Assembly: GCF_040730185.1 (NCBI RefSeq)
Contig: NZ_CP160402.1
Location: forward strand, 4,340,001-4,404,000
Reading direction: 5' to 3'
Source: Streptomyces sp. Je 1-332
GTDB taxonomy: Bacteria; Actinomycetota; Actinomycetes; Streptomycetales; Streptomycetaceae
DNA: 64,000 nucleotides
Under the pieces are notes generated by a model. It was not told the DNA's origin. It saw nothing but the letters and a program-made list of their open reading frames with translations, and searched no databases. Made by a program: the position numbers and the translations under genes. This document shows positions 32,270 through 40,708 of the stretch, one piece after another; the stretch's first letter is position 1; the number at the start of each line of letters is the position of its first letter.

Positions 32270-33115
32270 TCACCTGAGCGATGCGATGGCCGCCGTAATC
32301 AGCTCGCGCGCCTTGACTCCGTACACAGCCAGCTCAGCCAGGTCGGTGAACGTCTGGGCGTACAGAGCGATTTCATGCTTCTGCGTAATGGTGAGATGAG
32401 CCGATACGAGTTCCACCTGGACGGTGTGGTCGTCGAAGAGGAAGAAGCCTTCGCACGGCCACAGGGCAGAGCGGTCGGCGTCTTCGGGGATGATGCCGAT
32501 ACTTACCGAAGGCAGAGCGGCAGCGCTCAGCAGGTAGCCGAGTTGACCGGCCAATACCTCGGTTCCACCGATGCGCTTCCGAAGTGCCGACTCTTCCAGG
32601 AGGATCGCGAATCGATGGCTGCCGTACACGATCTCCTGCTTGTCGACCCGAACTTTCACGGCCTCCGGAACATCGTTGATGAGCCCGCGTCGGCTTTGGA
32701 TGGAGGTCAGCAGAGCGTTGATGTACGAGGCGGTTTGTACGGGGCCCGGGACCAGCGCGTGTGAGTAGATCCGGAAGCGCTCGGTGCGTTCCCACAGGGG
32801 CAGCACGGACTCCTGCGCCTGCTTGAGGCCGGAGCGCTCCATCTTGCGCCAATCGACGTACATGCCGTCGATTCCGCGGGCAGTGGAGACAAGATCCTCG
32901 GCAGTGTCGGCTGCACCGCAGGCCGAAGCCCAGCCTCGGAGGTCGGCCTCGGAGGGGGCGCGCGTGCCGCTCTCGAAGCGTGAGCATTTTGACTCGTGCC
33001 AGCCCAGGAGAGCGGCCAACGCCCGCTTGGTGAGTCCGGCGTCATTCCGGATCTCGCGCAGGCGTTGGCCGAGGGCCCTACGCGCTTCCTGGACACTCGA
33101 AGATGGCGAGGTCAT
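32270..33115 (-). CDS. XRE-family regulator with DUF5753-type domain
   Basis: 281 residues. Helix-turn-helix at residues 13-70 (LGQRLREIRNDAGLTKRALA, GWHESKCSRFESGTRAPSEA) followed by the 180-residue domain typical of the very abundant Streptomyces regulators (YSHALVPGPVQTASYINALL, GGTEVLAGQLGYLLSAAALP). Such regulators usually pair with a small partner gene, here the DUF6879-like and 75-residue proteins upstream. It likely controls the operon downstream. Confidence 0.85.
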   Translation of the reverse strand: MTSPSSSVQEARRALGQRLREIRNDAGLTKRALAALLGWHESKCSRFESGTRAPSEADLRGWASACGAADTAEDLVSTARGIDGMYVDWRKMERSGLKQAQESVLPLWERTERFRIYSHALVPGPVQTASYINALLTSIQSRRGLINDVPEAVKVRVDKQEIVYGSHRFAILLEESALRKRIGGTEVLAGQLGYLLSAAALPSVSIGIIPEDADRSALWPCEGFFLFDDHTVQVELVSAHLTITQKHEIALYAQTFTDLAELAVYGVKARELITAAIASLR

Positions 33116-33142
33116 ATCGCTGAGACGGTGCTATTCGCTGCG

Positions 33143-33655
33143 TCAGAGCGGCCGGAACTCGGCATGCGGCGTCGCGTGTTGCCAGACGGCCTCGAAGGCT
33201 GCTTCGCAGAACTTCGCCAAGTCCGGGGATTCACTTAGCTCCAGCTCCAAGTTCTCACCCTCGCCGTCGAAATGGTTGACGAGGACGAGCTGGGAGTCGA
33301 ACAGCCAGAAGTCGTTACCAGGCAGAGCAATGTCGGTGGCGGCGCGGCGGGACAGCCATCGAACCTCCTCACCGGCAGCGATGTTGAGCCCGTCAGTCAC
33401 CTCGTACTCGAAGCGGATGTACTCGCTGATGGGCGTGGAGGCGATTCGTGCCCGGCGGACCTCGACACCTCGCGATGTCGCGGCCGTGACCAGTGTGTGC
33501 CAATCGGCCCAGCGCTCGACAGGATCGAGTGACTTGCCGGCGCTCCAGTCGATGAACGCCGGGTCCGACTTCATGTAGGCGTCGCGCATCTCCAGATGAA
33601 CAGCCGTCCTCTGGCAACCGCGGAACAGATCCTCAAACGTCGGGACCGTCGTCAC
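33143..33655 (-). CDS. DUF6879-family protein
   Basis: 170 residues: FEDLFRGCQRTAVHLEMRDA, a VEVRRARIASTPISEYIRFE strand region and NDFWLFDSQLVLVNHFDGEG. This family commonly accompanies XRE/DUF5753 genes in Streptomyces; function unknown. It overlaps the stop of the 75-residue gene upstream by 23 bp and lies 27 bp before the XRE gene. Confidence 0.7.
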   Translation of the reverse strand: MTTVPTFEDLFRGCQRTAVHLEMRDAYMKSDPAFIDWSAGKSLDPVERWADWHTLVTAATSRGVEVRRARIASTPISEYIRFEYEVTDGLNIAAGEEVRWLSRRAATDIALPGNDFWLFDSQLVLVNHFDGEGENLELELSESPDLAKFCEAAFEAVWQHATPHAEFRPL

Positions 33656-33860
33656 CCTTCACCTCCAAGAAGAACTGCACCATGCGCCGAGGGATCTCCA
33701 CCACTGACTCGTGGCCCGGAAGGTCCATCTCGCTGAGGCGCTCCTCGTCGAGAACCGTCACGCCCTGGACAAGGTAGGTGTTCTTCACGTCGTCCAGGTA
33801 GATCGTGGGGGAGCCCCCACTCGGGCTTTCCGGGTCCTTGCCGAGCTTGATCAGAGCCAT
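33633..33860 (-). CDS. Small conserved Streptomyces protein
   Basis: 75 residues beginning MALIKLGKDPESPSGGSPTI, the typical start of a short family found upstream of DUF6879 and XRE genes. GAGGTGG precedes the ATG. First gene of this small regulatory set. The 166 bp to the relaxase stop hold no gene. Confidence 0.65.
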   Translation of the reverse strand: MALIKLGKDPESPSGGSPTIYLDDVKNTYLVQGVTVLDEERLSEMDLPGHESVVEIPRRMVQFFLEVKGDDGPDV

Positions 33861-34026
33861 GATGTCCACCTCCGTTGAAGGTAACGATCGCTGTGCCGGA
33901 GCTTGCCCCCATCTCCGGCTCTGGACGAGGAACTTGCCAGAACTTGCCAGAAGAACGGTGCTCATGGGGAGCAGGCTGGCGTGGATCGGCCCGTTGGCGG
34001 CCGGATTGGCATGAGCGCTGCCGCAA

Positions 34027-35727
34027 TCAGCGTCGCCGTGCGGGCGGCGGCTGCGGCGCCGGAGTAGGTGTCGAAGCGGGCGCGGGGGCGGTGGGGCGTT
34101 GTGTGGTGCTGCGGAACCTTGCTGCCTGTGCTCGGGGACCAGACGCGTGGCGTTCGCCGAGGCGGCGGATGCGCCAGGTCAGCGTGCGGGCGGGGCTGTG
34201 GGCGTCGTCCAAGGTGCGCTGGCCGAGTGCATGGTCGAGGACGGTGGTTGCGCTGTGCCCGGCTGCCTCCGCTTCGGCGAGCACGGTGGTGAGTGCTTCC
34301 CAGGCGGGGTCGTTGAGGACGCGCTCGGCGTGCTCCGGCACCGCCTGCTGTAGGTGGTGGGCGAAGCGGCGCTTCATCTGGGGGCTCGGGGCGCGTTGCG
34401 CGAGGCCGGCCAGGACCGGCTCGACGACCTGTGCGTACGCAACCTGTAGATGGATGAGGGCCTGTTCGGCTGCCGCTTCCTGTTGGGCGTGCTGGTGGGT
34501 GCGGTGCCAGTGCATCGCGAAGGCCACGGCGGTGAGCACGGTGTCCAGGAGCATCGCGATTCCGGCTCCGTCGCTGTCCGAGGGCCGGTCGCGCCAGATG
34601 GCTCGGACGCTGCGGCGCAGGACGCGGGTGCTGTCGAGGTCGGCTGCGATGCGGGAGCGAGTGGCGCGCTCGAAAGCGGCGGCGGCCTGTTCGAGTTGGC
34701 CCTTCACCGCGGCAGGTGCGTTGATCGGCAGCAGGTCCAGCGTCACGCCGAGTGCGACCAGTTGGCCTTGGGCGGTCTGGTCGTCGCTGTGGGTGAGGTG
34801 GTGGGGGATGCGGTCGGTGGCGGCGGTGGCCTGGTGCCACGGATCACCCGGCCGGACGGCGACAGGTTCGGGACTAGTGGTGGCGAGGCTCTTGCGGATC
34901 TTGGGCAGAGACAGGTCGGGCGCGAGCGTGGAGCCCGCGTAGAACACCGGCTCGCCCTTGTCGTTGGTGTCTCCGGGCAGGGCGAAATTGCAGCCGAGAG
35001 CCTCGCCGGAAGGGCCGAGCTTGAAGCGCACGGTCACGCCCGTGGCTTCCAGCAGGGCGAAGAACTCGGCCTCGTCGGACGCGGCGGCGACGGCGCGACG
35101 GACCCGCAGACGCAGGACATCGCGGGTTGCTGCGTCCTGACCCAGACGCTTGGCCTTGAAGTGCTCTTTGCTGGTGGGCCGCTTGGCACCGGTGCCGTCG
35201 CCCGGCTTCAACCGCCGCAGCCCGTAGTCGACTTCGATCTGGCGGGCCTCGCGCTGGACGGCCCGCTGGTCGTAGCCGCGCTCGGGGCGGCGGCCGTCCT
35301 GGCGCACGAGGGTGGCGGCGATGTGGATGTGGTCCTCGGCGTGTCGGACAGCCACCCAGCGGCAAGCGTCCTCGTCCCCGTCGGGAGCGATGCCGGCGGC
35401 GGCCACGATGCGGCGGGCGATGTTCGCCCACTGGGCGTCGGTGAGGATCGGGTCCTCGGGCGCGGCACGGACGGGACAGTGCCACACGGTGTCCTTGGGT
35501 GCCTTGTCGCCCAGCATCTTCACGGGCTGGTCGAGTTGCGCGACGAGCTGGGCCATCGCGTCCTTCGGATCGCGGTGAGGGCTGCGGCCGGGGTCGGGGG
35601 CGAAGCCGTTCCAGGAGGCCACGAGGTGCGGGTCGATGTGTTCGTTGGCGCGGCCCTTGCCGAAGAGATAGCCGATCGTGCGACGTGCGGCCTTTGGGCC
35701 CGAGCTGAGGATGATCTTGGGTATCAC
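34027..35727 (-). CDS. Relaxase / mobilization nuclease
   Basis: 566 residues. The N-terminal 150 residues have relaxase character: TIGYLFGKGRANEH and the metal-binding HxH in AEDHIHIAATLVRQDG; the central VTVRFKLGPSGEALGCNFAL segment is also found in actinobacterial MobA-like proteins. The C-terminal half is helical. It nicks at an oriT and pilots single-stranded DNA, unlike the double-strand transfer by TraSA in element A. MobC lies 5 bp upstream. No coupling protein or mating apparatus is present, so helper functions must come from elsewhere. Confidence 0.85.
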   Translation of the reverse strand: MIPKIILSSGPKAARRTIGYLFGKGRANEHIDPHLVASWNGFAPDPGRSPHRDPKDAMAQLVAQLDQPVKMLGDKAPKDTVWHCPVRAAPEDPILTDAQWANIARRIVAAAGIAPDGDEDACRWVAVRHAEDHIHIAATLVRQDGRRPERGYDQRAVQREARQIEVDYGLRRLKPGDGTGAKRPTSKEHFKAKRLGQDAATRDVLRLRVRRAVAAASDEAEFFALLEATGVTVRFKLGPSGEALGCNFALPGDTNDKGEPVFYAGSTLAPDLSLPKIRKSLATTSPEPVAVRPGDPWHQATAATDRIPHHLTHSDDQTAQGQLVALGVTLDLLPINAPAAVKGQLEQAAAAFERATRSRIAADLDSTRVLRRSVRAIWRDRPSDSDGAGIAMLLDTVLTAVAFAMHWHRTHQHAQQEAAAEQALIHLQVAYAQVVEPVLAGLAQRAPSPQMKRRFAHHLQQAVPEHAERVLNDPAWEALTTVLAEAEAAGHSATTVLDHALGQRTLDDAHSPARTLTWRIRRLGERHASGPRAQAARFRSTTQRPTAPAPASTPTPAPQPPPARRR

Positions 35728-35731
35728 CCGC

Positions 35732-36340
35732 TCACCGCCCCTCAGTTACCTGGGCGATGGCGGTGTCCAGCTCGTCGACGGACGCCTCGACGCGGTCGAG
35801 GAGCTGTTGGACGGCGGCGGGGCGGGGCCAGGCGCCGTCCTTGTGGAGGCGCCAGGCGAGCTGATTGAGGTTGTTGCCAATCTGGCCGAGCTTCCCGTTG
35901 GCGGCCATGAGCGCCTTGATCATGGCGCGGTAGTCGGCGACCGACGCGGTGGGATCCTCGGCGCGGGCGGCGGCGAGCGAGCACTCGGCCACATAGCCAC
36001 CGAGCGCCATGTGGCTCAGAGCGGCTGCGTTCTTTACGAGGGTGAACTCGTCGTCGTTGTAGCGGGGGTGGACGCGGTTCTCACGCAGCTGTTTGTCACG
36101 CAGGCGGCGGCGATGCACGGGCTTGCGCGACGTGGTGGTCAACGGCTGGTTGCTGGCCCCCATCTCGGTCGGCTCCCCTGGGCCGGCCGATTCCGGTGCC
36201 GCCTCGGCGCCGGATCCCTCCGCCCCCTTTGGGGCGGAGGCCGGGTAAGGACTCCTTACCCGACAACTTGCTGCGCGTGTGGCGGGGGTGATGGTCGCCT
36301 GGCGCTGAGCTGCGAGAGGGTCGTGGTGCGGGTCGTGCAT
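35732..36340 (-). CDS. mobC: MobC-like relaxosome protein
   Basis: 202 residues. A disordered Ala/Pro/Arg-rich N-terminus precedes the MobC core: NDDEFTLVKNAAALSHMALG, YVAECSL and LGQIGNNLNQLAWRLHKDG, which is diagnostic. It melts DNA around oriT for the relaxase. The true start could lie further inside (ATG for MGASNQP), because the first 60 residues are of low complexity. Confidence 0.8.
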   Translation of the reverse strand: MHDPHHDPLAAQRQATITPATRAASCRVRSPYPASAPKGAEGSGAEAAPESAGPGEPTEMGASNQPLTTTSRKPVHRRRLRDKQLRENRVHPRYNDDEFTLVKNAAALSHMALGGYVAECSLAAARAEDPTASVADYRAMIKALMAANGKLGQIGNNLNQLAWRLHKDGAWPRPAAVQQLLDRVEASVDELDTAIAQVTEGR

Positions 36341-36458
36341 AGGACGGAACTCCGTGGGGTGATGGTGTCGAGGACCTCGCTGCGTCTGGCTTCGGTGTCC
36401 CCGCGCTGCATCCCGAAGGGCGCGAGGTGGGCCGCGGGGATGAGGTGAACGTGGGGAA

Positions 36459-37439
36459 TCAGGCGGCGTCGCCAGGCGCGATGGGTTCGTCCTGCTGGGA
36501 GGCGGCTTCGTTGAGTCCGTCGAGAGGCTCGGCCGCGAGGCCGTTGGACGCGATGGGCTCGGGCTTGCCGGTGCGCTCGGCCTGCAGCTGGTTACGCAGG
36601 ACGCGGGCTCGCTTCTGGCCGATCCGTAGTTCGTTGCGCAGACGCTCGGCGGTCAGCTCGTCTTCGCTCCAGCCGGCGGTCCGGAGTCGGGCCTCGTCGA
36701 GGACTTCGGCGTCGGTGCGGGTGCGGGCGGTGGTCGACTTGGCGGCGGGGAGCCGACCGGTCGCCCGACGCGGGGCGGCTCCGGTCGACTGCGCTACAGC
36801 GGCCGACCGGACCGGTCGGGCAGCGGGGGCGGGGGCCGACTCGGCGGTCTCGGTCGGCCTCGTCACGGGCGCCTCGGCGACGTTCAGAGGGGTCGACTCG
36901 GTCAACTGCTCGGGGGCAGATTCGGCCTGGTCAGATGCCGACCGGGCAGCCTGCTCGTTGGCTTGCTGACCAGCCGACTGGGCGGAGGCCGCTTCGGCCG
37001 GGTCGGCCGACTCGGGGGTGTGGTGCAGCACCTTCGCCACGAGGTCCGATCCGAAGTAGATCGACCCGACCGGGAGCGAGGTCGCCAGCAGCACGAGGGC
37101 CCAGTTCGCGGGGTCCCAGTCGGTCAGTCGGCCCTGCTGGATCGACGTGGTGTGCAGGGCTGGAATGAGGCCGTGCACGTAGTTCAGCAGGAGGCTGGCG
37201 ATCGCGTAGGCCGCCAGGACCCGCAGCGCGAACTTCCGGCCGGGACCGGTCAGCACGAGCGTGGCGATGAGCGCGAGGGCCATCAGCCCGTCCACCACGA
37301 TCGGATAGAGCAGAGCGGCGGTGGAGTCTGCGCCGATGGCGCGGGCCACGTCGGACAGCGCGTTCCACGAGACGCGGAAGGCCATGAGGACGACGGCCAC
37401 CAGGCCGATGACGAGGGCGAAGCGCCCTTTGCGGTTCAC
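36459..37439 (-). CDS. DUF2637 membrane protein of element B
   Basis: 326 residues from GTG 37439. Four hydrophobic helices in the first 140 residues (FALVIGLVAVVLMAF, AALLYPIVVDGLMALALIAT, VLAAYAIASLLLNYVHGL, WALVLLATSLPVGSIYFGSD) fit DUF2637. A long Ala/Ser/Pro/Thr-rich linker follows and the end carries a winged-helix-like region (SEDELTAERLRNELRIGQKR). It parallels the SpdB-like gene of element A. Confidence 0.7.
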   Translation of the reverse strand: MNRKGRFALVIGLVAVVLMAFRVSWNALSDVARAIGADSTAALLYPIVVDGLMALALIATLVLTGPGRKFALRVLAAYAIASLLLNYVHGLIPALHTTSIQQGRLTDWDPANWALVLLATSLPVGSIYFGSDLVAKVLHHTPESADPAEAASAQSAGQQANEQAARSASDQAESAPEQLTESTPLNVAEAPVTRPTETAESAPAPAARPVRSAAVAQSTGAAPRRATGRLPAAKSTTARTRTDAEVLDEARLRTAGWSEDELTAERLRNELRIGQKRARVLRNQLQAERTGKPEPIASNGLAAEPLDGLNEAASQQDEPIAPGDAA

Positions 37440-37855
37440 GTGCTGACCCCCAGTGGGTGCAGGTGCGGGGGTTCGGCGAGCGTCGCCGGGGTCGTCACGT
37501 TGGCGAGGGCCTCGTCCTGGGCGGCCGAGGATCAGGGCGACGCCTGTGCGGACGCCGCGTATGGCTGCCGGGGTGCTCGGGGCAGGGGAGTGCAAGGGGG
37601 CGGGCTCCAGGGGGAAAGTGGGGCTGTGGGGTGGGAGTGAGGGGCGTTCACGGAGGGAGCGTTCACGCGGGCCCCCTTCTAAAGGGGGCCCCGCGCGTGT
37701 ACGCCTGGGCGCGTGAACGGCGTGGACGCTCGCGTGATCGCTTGACCTGCGGTTTCGCGGTGAGCGTGTGCGCTGTGAGCGGTCCACGGCGGTGTGCGCG
37801 CGTGAGGGCCGCGTGTACGGTTCCGTGATCGCTTCGCGGGGACCGGTTAGAGAGG
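37440..37855. other. GC-rich intergenic region with short repeats, candidate origin or oriT
   Basis: Contains GCGTTCACG twice in direct orientation (37644-37652, 37659-37667) and its inverse CGTGAACG (37712-37719), a perfect hairpin at 37669-37691, and a repeated CGTGATCGCTT near 37732 and 37824. It lies between the helicase gene and the mobilization genes. No gene seen. Confidence 0.4.
37669..37691. terminator. GGGCCCCCTT hairpin
   Basis: GGGCCCCCTT and its complement around a 3-nt loop, 162 bp downstream of the helicase stop in helicase orientation. Could terminate the helicase transcript or be part of a replication/transfer origin. Confidence 0.5.
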
Positions 37856-39388
37856 TCAGCCGACGGCGGTGAGGTGGCGGGCGGAGGCGTAGTAGCGGGT
37901 CTGCTGGCCGCCTCCGGCTCCTCCGGCGATGCCGTCGGCCTTGGTCGCCAGACCGGTGGCCACGAGGCTCTCCAGGCGACGCCTCGCCTTTTCCAGGTCG
38001 GCGCGTTCGGGTTCGCCTCCGCCGATCAGGACGGTCGCCAGCTCGCGGCTGCTCATCCCGTTCGGGGCGTTGCGCAGCAGGACAGCGGGGTCCTTGGTGG
38101 GGTCGAGGGTGGTCGTGCCGCGCGCGTGGTCGTGCGTGACGTCCAGTGGGCCGACCTCGCCGGTGGGGGTCTTGAGGTGGTGCAGGGTGACGGCGGGATC
38201 GCCGGCCTTGCCAGTGACGAACAGGACGCTGCCCGCCCCGGATACGTACCAGGTGGAGCCGTAGACCTGGTCCAGGCCGGGGCGCTGGCCGCGCGGAGCG
38301 TCGGCCGTGGCTTTGCGCTGGTGGTGCAGTTCCAGGATCTCCACGCCGCCTCGCAGGGCACGGTTGCGGGCGTTGTGGAAGGCGACGGCGAGGCCGTCGT
38401 CCACCATGGTGGAGACCGCGTCCTTGAGGCTGTCGATCACGATGGTGTCGGCCTGGTGCGCGGCGGCGAGGTCGGCGAGGAGGTCGGGCTCCTTGTCGAG
38501 GGTGGCGGGCAGCGGGCCCTCCCAGACCACGAGCCGATCGCGCAGGATCTTCTCGTCGGTGGCGAAGACGCGGCGCTTCATGGCCTTGGCGATCTGCTTG
38601 GGGCGGTCCATCGCCAGGTAGAGCACGCGCCTGCTGGGGACGACCGGCATCTCCAGGACGGTCGCCTGCAGGCCGAGGCGGGCGAAGATCACCTGATGGG
38701 CCAGGGTGGTCTTGCCGACGCCCGGAGCGCCCACAATCATCAGGCTCTCGCCGGAGGCCCAAACCGTCTTGTCGCGGGTTCCCCACAGGGGTTCGGTGTC
38801 CGCGCCGGTCTCCGTGACGAAGGACCACCCGTCCCTGGCGAAGCGGTTGAGGCGTCCATGTCCCGAGGCGAGCGCGCGCTCTCGCTCGGCGCGCACTTCC
38901 GTTTCGACCTCGCTGCGTATCGCCTCAGGGTCGGCGCCTGGTTCCTGCGCGCGCTGGAGGATGCGTACCGCGGAGGTGCGCAGGCGGCGGAGGTCGGCCT
39001 TCTTGCGGACGATCTCCGCGTGGTACGCCGCACTGCCGGTGCCGTAGAGCACGTTGGCAAGCTCGAACACATAGCTGCGGTCACCGACACGCTGCAGATC
39101 CCCCTGCTGCTGGAGCTGCTCGACGAGGACGATCGGGTCCGTCGGCTTGCCTTCACGATGCTGGGTGAGCAGCGCACGCCAGATCGTCTCGTGTGCAGGC
39201 CGGTAGAAGGAGTCCTCGCCCAGAACGGGCCGAATCGCGTCGATGGCGTCGCTGTTGTGCATGCAGGCGCCGAGCACCGCGCGCTCCGCGTCCACGTTGT
39301 AAGGAGGTTCCGCCGCGCCCAGCGGCGGCGTGGGGCCTTCCTCGAAGTGGGATGGCGTATTCGGCTGGGCATCGGTCATACTGGGCAT
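37856..39388 (-). CDS. DnaB-like replicative helicase (DnaB_N + AAA_25/RecA core)
   Basis: 510 residues from ATG 39388, chosen because GAGGAG lies just upstream. A DnaB N-terminal domain (NVDAERAVLGACMHNSDAID, DSFYRPAHETIWRALL) is followed by a RecA-type ATPase with Walker A GAPGVGKTTLAHQ at 220-227, IVIDSLKDAVS (Walker B) and LELHHQRKA. The C-terminus ends in a helix-turn-helix-like SSRELATVLIGGGEPERADL. It resembles plasmid RepA/DnaB helicases and probably supports element B replication. The operator palindrome at 39581 is upstream. Confidence 0.85.
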   Translation of the reverse strand: MPSMTDAQPNTPSHFEEGPTPPLGAAEPPYNVDAERAVLGACMHNSDAIDAIRPVLGEDSFYRPAHETIWRALLTQHREGKPTDPIVLVEQLQQQGDLQRVGDRSYVFELANVLYGTGSAAYHAEIVRKKADLRRLRTSAVRILQRAQEPGADPEAIRSEVETEVRAERERALASGHGRLNRFARDGWSFVTETGADTEPLWGTRDKTVWASGESLMIVGAPGVGKTTLAHQVIFARLGLQATVLEMPVVPSRRVLYLAMDRPKQIAKAMKRRVFATDEKILRDRLVVWEGPLPATLDKEPDLLADLAAAHQADTIVIDSLKDAVSTMVDDGLAVAFHNARNRALRGGVEILELHHQRKATADAPRGQRPGLDQVYGSTWYVSGAGSVLFVTGKAGDPAVTLHHLKTPTGEVGPLDVTHDHARGTTTLDPTKDPAVLLRNAPNGMSSRELATVLIGGGEPERADLEKARRRLESLVATGLATKADGIAGGAGGGQQTRYYASARHLTAVG

Positions 39389-39477
39389 CAGCTCCTCTGC
39401 ATGCGGGCCATATGGGACGGCAATCCCGGCTTCCGCAGGTTGATCGCTAGGGATGGCGGTTGAGAGGTTTGCGCTTG

Positions 39478-39500
39478 AGCCCCCGGCATCGCCGGGGGCT
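39478..39500. terminator. Hairpin in the divergent region upstream of the helicase gene
   Basis: AGCCCCCGGC and GCCGGGGGCT separated by ATC, followed on the plus strand by TCTTTC. Between divergent genes; on the minus strand it would lie in the helicase mRNA leader and could attenuate it. Confidence 0.55.
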
Positions 39501-39580
39501 TCTTTCGTGTCGCGTGCGGTCGTCCGTGGCTCCTCGGGTTGGTCGGGTAGGACCATCAGTATGCCACATGAATTGCAGAT

Positions 39581-39597
39581 TGCAGAAGTGCTCTGCA
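39581..39597. promoter_or_regulatory. 17-bp palindromic operator
   Basis: TGCAGAAGTGCTCTGCA, two 6-bp arms around a 5-bp spacer, with further TTGCAGA and CGCAGTATGCA half-sites on both sides. It sits in an AT-rich promoter-like region between the helicase and XRE genes, a good binding site for the XRE protein. Confidence 0.6.
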
Positions 39598-39672
39598 TCT
39601 CGCAGTATGCATGCTACTGTTATGGGGTCCTTGCAATTGGCAGGGCACCGCTACGTACGGAAGGAGGTGGCC

Positions 39673-40182
39673 ATGGCGGATGAAGACCCGCCGAAGGGCA
39701 TGCTGCTCAGCGGCGAGGGCAACGTCGCGGTGCGCATCAAGCTGGAACGCGAGGCGCGCGGTTGGAGCACCAACGCCCTGTCCGACCGCATGAACGAGGC
39801 CGGCTTCGAGATGAACCCGTCAGCGGTCTGGCGGATCGAAAACGGCAAGCGCCGCATCAACCTCGACGAGACCATCGGCTTCGCCGAGGTCTTCGGCCTC
39901 GACCTGCGCAACCTCGTCGGCCCCCCGCAGCTGGCCGCCAAGGCACGTGCCATGGAACTGATCGACGAGATCGTCGACGCATTCCGCGGCACGCAGCGCG
40001 CCAGCATCGCCTTCACGGAGGCACGAGACGCCCTCGACGCCTACCTCGCCGAGCACCCCGACATCCGCGAGGAAGCCGACGTCATGGTCTCCAACGCCAT
40101 CGCGGAGGAAGCCAGCAAGGCCATGCTGAAGATGCACGGCCCTCCGCCTGGTGACGGCGACGCCGACTCCGCCGAGGCATAG
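39673..40182 (+). CDS. XRE-family regulator of element B
   Basis: 169 residues with AGGAGG 7 nt upstream. An XRE helix-turn-helix is evident: GNVAVRIKLEREARGWSTNA, LSDRMNEAGFEMNPSAVWRI, ENGKRRINLDE. The rest is helical. Divergent from the helicase gene and upstream of xis-int, with a palindrome at 39581, it is placed to switch the replication/excision functions. Confidence 0.8.
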   Translation: MADEDPPKGMLLSGEGNVAVRIKLEREARGWSTNALSDRMNEAGFEMNPSAVWRIENGKRRINLDETIGFAEVFGLDLRNLVGPPQLAAKARAMELIDEIVDAFRGTQRASIAFTEARDALDAYLAEHPDIREEADVMVSNAIAEEASKAMLKMHGPPPGDGDADSAEA

Positions 40183-40279
40183 CCTCAGCGCCCACTCCCG
40201 TCCTGGCCCCGCAAACCGCCAGTACGGGCATCTCCCCCGCATCCCGAGCGATCGACCGGCGGGCGGCGTTGCCGCGCCC

Positions 40280-40681
40280 ATGCCCGCCAGAAGAGGACCC
40301 CCCTTGCGCCAAGCCGCACTATCCCCTGCCGGTGCACCGACTCCGCACGCTGAGGCTGCTCTGCCGCGCCTCTATGTGCCCGAGGAAGTCGCAGCCGTAC
40401 TGGGCTGCTCCGCCTGGTGGGTGAAGGACCGCGCTCGCCGACGGCTCATCCCGTTCACCAGAGTCGGCCGTGCCTACCGTTTTACCGGCGAGCACCTCGC
40501 GGAGATCATCCGCATGAATGAGGCTCGCCCAGCCCTCCCACGGCAGCGAGGAGCGAAAGCGGCTCCTGCCGCCAAGTCTCCCGCCTCCCAGCCTCCTTCG
40601 TCGTCCTCCGTTCCTACGGCTCGCCTGCGCGCTCGGCCACCACGCCGATCCCGCCAGAGTCAGTTCGGGACCGCCGCCTAG
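40280..40681 (+). CDS. xis: Excisionase-like MerR/Xis helix-turn-helix protein
   Basis: 133 residues from ATG 40280 (TTG 40304 with GAGGA is an alternative). The helix-turn-helix LYVPEEVAAVLGCSAWWVKD, RARRRLIPFTRVGRAYRFTG matches excisionase-type DNA-binding proteins. The C-terminal 45 residues are basic and Pro/Ser-rich, longer than in Xis of element A. It precedes the integrase by 27 bp. Confidence 0.75.
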   Translation: MPARRGPPLRQAALSPAGAPTPHAEAALPRLYVPEEVAAVLGCSAWWVKDRARRRLIPFTRVGRAYRFTGEHLAEIIRMNEARPALPRQRGAKAAPAAKSPASQPPSSSSVPTARLRARPPRRSRQSQFGTAA

Positions 40682-40708
40682 TACGACGACCAAGAAGGGG
40701 AGGTAAAG

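Noticed and set aside
37440..38828. Extension of the DUF2637 protein upstream to a 789-codon protein
   Set aside because: The upstream part lies opposite the frame of the helicase gene region and is arginine-rich shadow sequence; GTG 37439 starts the real membrane protein.
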